Assembly: GCA_003557125.1 (NCBI GenBank)
Contig: PWPN01000340.1
Location: 1-7,336 of the forward strand
Direction of reading: 5' to 3'
Origin: Phycisphaerae bacterium
GTDB lineage: Bacteria > Planctomycetota > Phycisphaerae > UBA1845 > PWPN01
DNA: 7,336 bases
In this document: positions 1 to 6,800 of the stretch, in pieces
How the letters are laid out: each line of letters begins with the position of its first letter
Numbering within the stretch: the first letter of the stretch is position 1
The notes under the pieces: model-generated
What the model was told of the DNA's origin: nothing
What the model saw: only the letters and a program-made list of their open reading frames with translations
Databases searched by the model: none
Program-made: the position numbers and the translations under genes

Positions 1-3000
1 GCCGATACCGCCCTGGTCGAAAGAGGGCTCCTGACCGCCGCCCAACGCATCACCCGCACGGTGACCCGCGAACACCAGGCCCCGCAGCCCCTTCTTCATA
101 TACGCTTCCGGGCTCGGATCGTCCGGATCGAAGTCCGGATCATCAGGCCTGCCTACCATCGACAGGCAGTAAACCCTGCCGGGCTCGAAACGGTTGGCTC
201 CGAGGATGAGGTAGACCTTGCCCGCCCCCGCCAGCAGTTCCAGCTGGCCGTCTCCGTTTCGATCCACCTCGACATCCGCGCCGGGCGCCGCGACGAGCAG
301 ATCGTACCAGCCGTCGCCGTTGAAATCGCCCGCGTAGGCGACGTTGAAGCCGGCCTTGTCGCCGACGTTCTCGCCCTTGATCAACGCACCGAGTTCAAGA
401 TCGACCAGGTCGTCGATCCGGAAACCGCCCGCCGGGCTTTCCAGGTTCGGGTTGCCGAAGAGGACCACGACCTCACCGCGGTCGCCGTCGTGGTGGTAGT
501 TGCCGAATACCAGGTCGGGTCGGCCGTCCTGGTTAAGGTCGAGGTACTCGGCCGAGTTGCTGCCGTTGAGGTCTGCCCCGGTCCCGACGACCTTGCCGAG
601 CCGCTCGCCCGTCCGTCCGCGAATCAGCACGCCGAACCGTCGGCCCTGGTCGTCCTCGCCCAGTTCGATTCGGCGAAGGTCGCGGTCGCTGTCGAGCGAC
701 GGAACCCGGCGGTAGACGAGGTAGAGGGCGCCGTCCCCGTTGAACGCACCCGGCACGCCGATAACGACGTCCCCGAGGCCGTCGGCGTTCATGTCCGCCA
801 CGCCGCTGATCGCATAGCCCAACTGCTCGCCGCCCGTCGCGCCGCTGTAGTAGAATGTGTAGGTAGGACTGCCATACCCACCGGGCCTACAGTTATCATG
901 ATCTAAAACGACATACTGATAGGGGCGTGGGCCAGGATTGAGATCCTGCCCATGATAATACTGATATGCCAAACCTGATCTGTTGCGAAGCTGGAGACGG
1001 TAGGCGATGCCTCTATCCAGGTTCCTGCCTGGCGCGCTAACCAGCAGCATGTCGTCCACAAACGACATCGAAGAGGCCAGGAAATCGTCGTCCGCCTGTG
1101 CGATCATCCGCAAACCATAGGGCTCCCGAGATATTCCCGTAAGAAAGCCGGTACTGAGCTCACGCAAACTATGATTTGCATAGCACGCGCCACCCCCAAT
1201 AAGTACCCCCGTGCCTGGACAATCACATCGACCACGTACCGGCGCGTAGACCTCAGGATCGTTATCCCAGTCTGGAAATGCGGCGTCAGCAGCGAGCCTC
1301 CTGGAGAATCCGATACCGTGGTCTCTCACGGTCTCGGTGCATCCCATGGGCTGACACTCAGGGTCATTAAATTGACAACAAATAGAACAGTCGTCCGGAA
1401 TGGGGTCACCCGCTGGGTCAATGGCCGGTTTGCAACCCCAGTTTTCTTGGTAGGTGAAAGGTGTCCTTGCATTGCCGGTAAACCTTTGCCCCACATCCGA
1501 TAGGACGTAGGTTCGTCCGCCTGATGGCATCAGATTGGGGTTTCCAAAAAGGCTGTTCCTACTGGAAATCGTCACGTAGCCGCCATTCGAGAATTGCCCC
1601 TCTCTGGCCAGGTGGGTTAGCCATTTTTTGCCGTCGAATGGCCCGTCATTGTCGGGTGCCGACCAAACACTTGGGAATGAGAAAACCAGTTCCGGCCGAC
1701 CGTCGCCGTCCTGGTCGGGGATCGCCATAACACCGGAGATCCCGCCCCGATCACCAGGAGTCGCTGCTTCAGGAGGAGGAGGCGGAGGAGGCAAAAAGGG
1801 CGCAGGAGGCCGCGTCTCTAACCCGGCCAACACCAATCCCGGCAGGCCGTGGATCGGGTCCTGCACGCCGGTGGCGTTGAGCTTCCACCTTCGGCCTTCC
1901 AGGTGCGGGCCGCCGTAAATCACGTACGCCTCGCCCACGCCGGCCCCTTCCACGCCGAACCCGTCCCAGCCGGGCTTGCCGAACTGCGATACGATCACGA
2001 AATCGTCGATCCCGTCCCCGTCGATGTCGGCCACCGGCGTCATCGACGTGCCGGCCAGGTCGTAAAAGTTGACGCCCTCGAAAATCGCCCCGCGGAGCAA
2101 CGGCGTCGCGACGTCACCCATCCATGCTATCGATCGGATACTCACCCATCCCGCAGCGACATCGCCGTCCGGATTATCGGCGTAGAAATTGCTGCCTTCC
2201 TCCGGTTCGTAGACAGCTTTAAATGCGTATATGCCTTCTCCCAGCCCCAAGGCCGCCGGGCTGAAAATGGTCGTCGACGTCGACGGCGGTACCGTCCTTA
2301 CCGCAAATTGGGTCCATTCGCTGCCGGGATCGGGTTCATGGTCCTGATCCTCGTCCCGCGCATAGTAGACGCGAACCGTGCCGGATGCATGGGCAGGATT
2401 CACCTCAAAAATGATTGGAAAGAAATCCTGAGGACGGATCCTGTACACATCCGCCGGCGACATCAAGGTGATCGTAACCGGGGTTGTCGGGTCGTCGCCG
2501 TTATCGTCCACATCCGCCGGCGGCGTCACGAGGACTCTGCCCGGAGCCATCGCCCGGATCCGGGCGGTCTCAGTTCGGCCGAGCGTCGCACCGATCGCAT
2601 AGAGGCCCGGATTGACGTTGGTCTTCCAAGTGTAGCTGCGAGCCGTCAGGGGCAGGTTCGTGGCGATCTTCGGTTCGTCGCCAGTATAAGGAGGCGTGCC
2701 CTGTCCACTGCTGACCGGCACGTAGTAGAGATCGATCCATGCCTGGCCGGTGGGGTCGCGCCCTTCGAAGTCGATCTTCAAGGACGCCCCCTTCGAGATC
2801 GTCGTCGGGGTCGCCGGGGCAGTCACTGAAAGCTGCAATCCGACGACGTCTTCAGCCGGGGGAGTATCGCCGTTTCCAGGCTGCCCCGCCCCCAGGATGG
2901 TGACCTGACCCGAAGCGTAGGAAGCGACGCGCCCTGTCGCGTCCGTGCCGATCGATACGCCGATAAAGTACGTGCCCGGCGGCACCCCGAGCGTATCCCA

Positions 3001-3648
3001 CTCGGCACCTGTCGCCGTCGCGAGCATGCCCTGGCGGATCATCCCGGCCACGCCGTTGGCGAAGTTGTCATCCGTATCATAAAAGACGTCGACCGTCGCC
3101 CCGCCGACCGGGTCGGTTGCACTGAAGACGATATTGACCTTCTGGCCCGCCTCGCGCGTGAACGAACCCGAAGGCGAGAGCACCGTCACCGAGGGGGCCG
3201 CGACAAGCGTTATCGGCTGCGTAAATTTGCGGTCCGTGTTGCCGGCCGAGTCGGTCACGATCGCCCCGATGTAGTACGTGCCCGCGGGGAGACCCTGGGT
3301 CGACCACGACGTCTGCACGAGCGAGGTGCCCTTACGGCTGCCGGTCTCGATCTCGACCTCGTTGCCGTTGAACACGCCGTCGCGGTCGTACACGAGCGTG
3401 TAGGTGAAGTCGTTTTCCGGATCCTGGGCGTTCATGGCAATGGTTACGGGCTCACCGATGACCACGAGCGTGCCGGCTGTCGGCTGCGTGAACGCGATGT
3501 TCGGCCGTTGATCGGCCGGCGGAGGAGGTGGAGGCAGATCGCCGTCGCCCGGGCCGGGCGGTACACAGTCTTGACCGGTCGATAAAGTCAACGCGCCGAG
3601 AAGCGCACAGAATAACCCGAAACGCCGCCATGAACGTCTATGTGACAT
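1..3648 (-). CDS. Secreted FG-GAP beta-propeller protein with four Ig-like modules (gene B, 3' end cut off)
   Basis: Open for 1216 codons from ATG at 3648 to the window edge with no stop. The start is supported by GGAGG seven bases upstream; an in-frame ATG at 3663 has no SD. Residues 1-25 look like a signal peptide: Arg-rich start, then hydrophobic FGLFCALLGALTL, with a possible cut after STG. Six prolines follow (39-44). Four beta-sandwich modules lie at about 49-149, 152-253, 270-376 and 390-505, with endings such as GTYYIGAIVTD. An integrin-type propeller follows. Its Ca loops start at D541 (DIDGDGIDD), D645 (DQDGDGRPE), D952 (DMNADGLGD), D1037 (DLNQDGRPD) and D1108 (DFNGDGWYD); blade 3 is degenerate near 853-873. 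A seven-proline run is at 620-626 and a Cys-rich insert at 737-823. By comparison with gene A, only blade 7 and the stop (about 45-50 codons) are missing. Likely role: extracellular binding or adhesion; ligand unknown. Family call is strong, function is inference. Confidence 0.95.
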   Translation of the reverse strand, partial: MSHRRSWRRFGLFCALLGALTLSTGQDCVPPGPGDGDLPPPPPPADQRPNIAFTQPTAGTLVVIGEPVTIAMNAQDPENDFTYTLVYDRDGVFNGNEVEIETGSRKGTSLVQTSWSTQGLPAGTYYIGAIVTDSAGNTDRKFTQPITLVAAPSVTVLSPSGSFTREAGQKVNIVFSATDPVGGATVDVFYDTDDNFANGVAGMIRQGMLATATGAEWDTLGVPPGTYFIGVSIGTDATGRVASYASGQVTILGAGQPGNGDTPPAEDVVGLQLSVTAPATPTTISKGASLKIDFEGRDPTGQAWIDLYYVPVSSGQGTPPYTGDEPKIATNLPLTARSYTWKTNVNPGLYAIGATLGRTETARIRAMAPGRVLVTPPADVDDNGDDPTTPVTITLMSPADVYRIRPQDFFPIIFEVNPAHASGTVRVYYARDEDQDHEPDPGSEWTQFAVRTVPPSTSTTIFSPAALGLGEGIYAFKAVYEPEEGSNFYADNPDGDVAAGWVSIRSIAWMGDVATPLLRGAIFEGVNFYDLAGTSMTPVADIDGDGIDDFVIVSQFGKPGWDGFGVEGAGVGEAYVIYGGPHLEGRRWKLNATGVQDPIHGLPGLVLAGLETRPPAPFLPPPPPPPEAATPGDRGGISGVMAIPDQDGDGRPELVFSFPSVWSAPDNDGPFDGKKWLTHLAREGQFSNGGYVTISSRNSLFGNPNLMPSGGRTYVLSDVGQRFTGNARTPFTYQENWGCKPAIDPAGDPIPDDCSICCQFNDPECQPMGCTETVRDHGIGFSRRLAADAAFPDWDNDPEVYAPVRGRCDCPGTGVLIGGGACYANHSLRELSTGFLTGISREPYGLRMIAQADDDFLASSMSFVDDMLLVSAPGRNLDRGIAYRLQLRNRSGLAYQYYHGQDLNPGPRPYQYVVLDHDNCRPGGYGSPTYTFYYSGATGGEQLGYAISGVADMNADGLGDVVIGVPGAFNGDGALYLVYRRVPSLDSDRDLRRIELGEDDQGRRFGVLIRGRTGERLGKVVGTGADLNGSNSAEYLDLNQDGRPDLVFGNYHHDGDRGEVVVLFGNPNLESPAGGFRIDDLVDLELGALIKGENVGDKAGFNVAYAGDFNGDGWYDLLVAAPGADVEVDRNGDGQLELLAGAGKVYLILGANRFEPGRVYCLSMVGRPDDPDFDPDDPSPEAYMKKGLRGLVFAGHRAGDALGGGQEPSFDQGGIG
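1180..1440 (-). other. Cysteine-rich insert in propeller blade 3 of gene B
   Basis: Residues 737-823 hold nine cysteines (739, 754, 757, 758, 765, 770, 808, 810, 822), and C920 shortly after could make ten. Apart from these the protein has only C14 in the signal peptide, C28 and C1161. Such clustering in an exported protein suggests disulfide bonds; metal binding by the C-x-x-C-C part is an alternative. The insert interrupts the propeller between blade 2 and a degenerate blade 3. I recognise no family. Confidence 0.7.
2134..3504 (-). repeat. Four tandem Ig/FnIII-like modules in gene B
   Basis: Four protein repeats of about 100-115 residues. Each starts with a strand ending in a proline (FTQP, VLSPS, VTAP, LMSP), has a middle YY/YD strand and closes with a W/Y-x-T...G-x-Y-x-I/F-G/K hairpin. 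Module 1 keeps the acidic loop Y87-D-R-D-G with GNEV. Module 2 keeps Y190-D-T-D but loses GNEV. Module 3 has lost the acidic pair and keeps only GDEPKIA. Module 4 is the most divergent and has an acid-rich loop near 430-442. A glycine- and acid-rich linker lies between modules 2 and 3 (253-268) and another between 3 and 4 (377-390). Stalk or spacer role is inferred. Confidence 0.75.
3574..3648 (-). other. Signal peptide coding segment of gene B
   Basis: The first 25 codons give a charged start (R4, R5, R8, R9), a hydrophobic core from L12 to L22 and small residues S23-T24-G25 before Q26. This fits Sec export with signal peptidase I. The RR pair before F10 is only a poor match to a Tat motif. 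C28 follows soon after, but D27 and Q26 before it do not fit a lipobox, so a lipid anchor is unlikely. Protein export implies the modules and propeller sit outside the cytoplasm. Confidence 0.75.
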
Positions 3649-3655
3649 CGCCCTG

Positions 3656-3660
3656 CCTCC
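3656..3660 (-). promoter_or_regulatory. Shine-Dalgarno of gene B
   Basis: GGAGG on the minus strand ends seven bases before the ATG at 3648. It decides between two in-frame ATGs, at 3663 and 3648, in favour of the latter, which also gives a normal signal peptide start. Confidence 0.85.
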
Positions 3661-3749
3661 CATACGATTGATGGCCGATCCCCTCTGTCGTATGCACCCG
3701 CATCGTCGGCCTGCGACGCATGCCGTTGTGTACCCGAACTGGGTGGAAC

Positions 3750-3773
3750 GGGTGGGACGGGCGTCTCGCCCGT
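3750..3773 (+). repeat. REP-like hairpin element, copy 1
   Basis: A GGGTGG head is followed by G and then the hairpin ACGGGCG-TCT-CGCCCGT. The full stem is 8 perfect base pairs (3756-3763 with 3767-3774) around a TCT loop. Head plus hairpin matches copy 2 in opposite orientation. The GGGTGG head is itself part of a 9-base tandem pair, GGGTGGAAC GGGTGGGAC, at 3741-3758. Confidence 0.65.
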
Positions 3774-3786
3774 CACCTCTCCCCAT

Positions 3787-3810
3787 ACGGGCAAGATGCC
3801 CGTACCGCCC
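3787..3810 (-). repeat. REP-like hairpin element, copy 2 (inverted)
   Basis: Read on the minus strand, a GGGCGG head is followed by T and then ACGGGCA-TCT-TGCCCGT. The stem is 8 perfect base pairs (3786-3793 with 3797-3804). Against copy 1 it differs by one head base, one spacer base and one compensating base pair next to the loop (G:C to A:T). Pairing, head and TCT loop are all kept. The two copies face each other 13 bases apart. Confidence 0.65.
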
Positions 3811-3830
3811 TTGTCGCTGCCTCCCTGTAG

Positions 3831-3852
3831 CGGCCGCCCCCCGTGGCGGCCG
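3831..3852 (-). terminator. GC-rich hairpin after gene A, possible terminator or mRNA 3' stabiliser
   Basis: A perfect 8-base inverted repeat (CGGCCGCC / GGCGGCCG) with a 6-base loop starts 19 bases after the gene A stop. On the minus strand no U-run follows it, so it is not a classic intrinsic terminator. It may act with Rho, as an RNA stabiliser, or as a partial stop that lowers readthrough into gene B. Confidence 0.4.
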
Positions 3853-3871
3853 TCCCGGCACAGCTGTCATC

Positions 3872-6800
3872 TCAAGGCCGAAGACCGCCATAGATCAGGT
3901 ACGCTTCGCCGGCCCGGGTCTTGCCATCGGGGCTGGCCAGCATCGATCCGATCAGGATGTCGCTCTTTCCGTCCCCGTCCACGTCGCCGGCCGTCGAAAG
4001 CCCGCGCGAACGCGCTCCGAGCCCCAAGGTGCTTTCGCCGCCGCCCAGCCGATCGTTGGCAGAGCGACCCACGAACACGAACCCTTGCAGGTCCTGGGTT
4101 CCGATGAGGCTCAGGCTGATCTCGCCGAGCAGATTGTTCGAACCGCGCACGAGGTAGACGAGGCCCGCGCGTTCCAGGTCCGTCGGCACGCCGGTATTGG
4201 CCAGGTCGTCCGGCAACCCGTCGCCCGTAAAGTCCAGACCGATCGTGTCCCGGATGCCGTCGCCCGTGCTGTCGAAACGCGGGCTCGCGTTCGGAGCGGC
4301 GATGAGCAGGTCGTCGTATCCGTCGCCGGTGAAGTCGCCGGCACCGGCTACGTTGAAGCCTGCCAGGTCGCCCTCGTGCTCCCCGGCGATCAGCGCGCCG
4401 TACCCCTGGGCCACGATCTCTTCGACCGTGAAGCCGCCGGCCGGGCTGATGAGATTAGGGCGACCGAAAACGATCAGCACAGCCCCTCGGCCATTGTCAT
4501 AGTTCGGCAGGCCGATCATGACGTCCGGGAAACCGTCGCCGTTGAAGTCTGCCCCACCGGAAATCACCTCGCCCATCCGGTCGCCAGGCTCGCCACGGAT
4601 CATCACACCGTTGAGCCGTTCCGGATCGTTCGGGGACAGGGCGAACCGCTCGAGCAGGTAGTTGCCTTCGAGTTGGATCGGCCGCCGGAAAACAATGTAC
4701 ACCGCCCCCGCGCCGCCGTCCTGGTTCGGCACTCCCACGAGGATGTCCATCCGCCCGTCCTGGTTGAAGTCCGGGATGGCCGTCGCCGCGCCGATCCCGG
4801 CGCCCGCCTCCGGCCCCACAATAGAAAACGGCCGCTGGATCAGATCCCCGGCCGTCCCGGTCGGCCTGACTAAACCGGTGTGGTACCCGCCGTCGCGGAT
4901 CACGTACTGGTGCGGCTTGGGCACACTGACAGGCGTCCTGTCATTAGGGTCCCAGTAGTGGGCGGTCATCAACGCGTAAACGACGCCCGCCCCCGGCCGA
5001 TCGACATTGAGACCCTGAATCTCGTCGGCGTAGGCGGTCTGGTTCGGAGCCATCATGAGCATGAGGTCCCGACCGCTCCCGGTCCGTATCGACGAGACCA
5101 TCGTGCCGAAAAGCCCGTCCGGCATCGAGCCGTCGTCGTCCGACTGGCCCATGATCCGCGCGCCGAACGGGGGAACCGGATCCGTTTCGTGCATGCCGGT
5201 TCTCGAGGCCGGGAAGAAGAGGGGGCAGAACGAGAACGGCCGAGCCAAGGGCGGAATCCTGGGATTGAATGAGCCCTCATGATGGAAGCCCTTTAACCAA
5301 CTGCTGTAATCGTAAGAGTCGCAGTCGCCGTCGTCATTCGTGTCCTGATACGCTTGCCCCAGGCAAGGCGTCGCTATGCAGCTTACGTCGTCGACGCAGT
5401 TTTCATTGCAATCCCTGATTTGGAACACCTGCCCGACCTGCTGGAGCCTGACGACGCGCTCGAGGTCACGGTTGAGGGCCGAGCGATCCGCGAGGACGGC
5501 ATTATCGCTGCTGACGATCACCACGCCTCCGCGCAGGAACTGCCCGTCGGCCTCGAGAATCCCCTCGTCGCGCCAGGCCCCGGGCTGCCACCGGAGCGAC
5601 CTGCTGTAAAGCCTCGGGATGCCGAACATCAGCTCGTCCAACCCGTCGCCGTCCATGTCCGGCGCCAGCGAGGCCGAGGTGATCCCGCTCGCCCAGTCGC
5701 CCGTGCCCTCCCAGAAGACGGGCCCCGTGAAAATCACGCCCTGGTCGATCCCGTCTGTCGGACGGGCCGTCATTCGACCCAAAGCGTCGCGGGTTGCGGG
5801 CTGGGTGCCCGTGCGGTTCAGGTCGTACTGCCCTTCGAGCCGCTGCTGATTGCCGTAAATGAGATAGGCCTCGCCGTAGCCCACGCCGGCCGGGTTGACC
5901 AACCCCGGCTTGCCGTACTGCGAGATGACGATGAAATCGTCGACCCCGTCCCCGTCGATGTCCCCCACCGGCGCGAACGCACTGCCGGCATGGTCCTGGA
6001 AGTTGAACCCGCGCAGCGCGGACCCGGAAATTTCGCCGGTCCCGACTTCGCCCATCCAGAAATAGGGCGGACGAACCTGAAGCCTGCCCTGCGAGCTTTC
6101 GGTGACAGCCGGCTGACCGGGCACGACCAGATGGCCGAGGATAAAGAAACGACCCGACAGGCCGGAGGTATCTATCGTGTAGGAACGCGTCGCCGGGCTC
6201 AGTCCCGTGGCGATCTCACGGATATTCCCGTCGGGCTGCCCGTCGTCGTCGAAATCCGTATCGAGATAGAGTGTCAGCGTGCTGCCCGCACCTGCGCCGT
6301 CGGCGAACCATCGAACCTCGTAAGGATCCCCTGCCAGTATGCGCGCATCGCTACGGGGTGCCAGAAACTGGAAATTGACCGCTTGGTCCGCGTCCTGACT
6401 GAGCAGCCGGATCGGAACCGCACTGTAGGCGACCGGCGGCGGCGTCATGCCATTTTCGAGCACGGCGCCGATGAAATACTCACCTTCCGCGACATTCTGC
6501 GTGTCCCACGTCGTACCTCCGGCAGTCGCGGGCACCGTCGCGATCGTCACCTCGTTGCCGTTGCCGTAGATATTGTCCGGGTCGTAGAAGATACGGACGT
6601 TCGCATTGGGCACTGCCGGATTGTTGGCAGCGACCTCGATCGGGACCAGCCCGCCCGGTATCGTCTGATACCCGGCCGACGGCTCGAGTATCTGGATGAT
6701 CACGCCGCTGACGATGTTAACGGTCGCCGTCGCATAGGCTGTCGCTTTCGTGCCGGCGGACGAAGTGACCTGCACGCCCACATGGTACGTGCCCGCACTC

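Noticed and set aside
1849..2829. 326-codon plus-strand open frame opposite gene B
   Set aside because: Codon-aligned antisense shadow; Arg-rich product without family features. The same holds for 61..906 and 1171..1503. The 61..906 frame ends at 906 where gene B uses a TTA codon at the G+C dip.
3565..3567. Cys28 of gene B as a lipoprotein anchor
   Set aside because: The residues before it (G-Q-D) do not fit a lipobox; D at -1 is especially unfavourable.
3661..3694. 7-base inverted repeat CATACGA...TCGTATG upstream of the gene B SD as an operator
   Set aside because: Arms are short with a 20-base gap; such a pair is fairly likely by chance in this spacer, and no regulator or promoter context supports it.
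3588..3794. 68-codon minus-strand frame starting with TTG in the spacer
   Set aside because: It starts inside a REP-like hairpin, has no SD and overlaps the start of gene B in another frame. The N-terminus is just the translated repeat.
3668..4873. 401-codon plus-strand open frame across the spacer and the end of gene A
   Set aside because: Codon-aligned antisense shadow of gene A extended through the hairpin-rich spacer; no recognisable motif.
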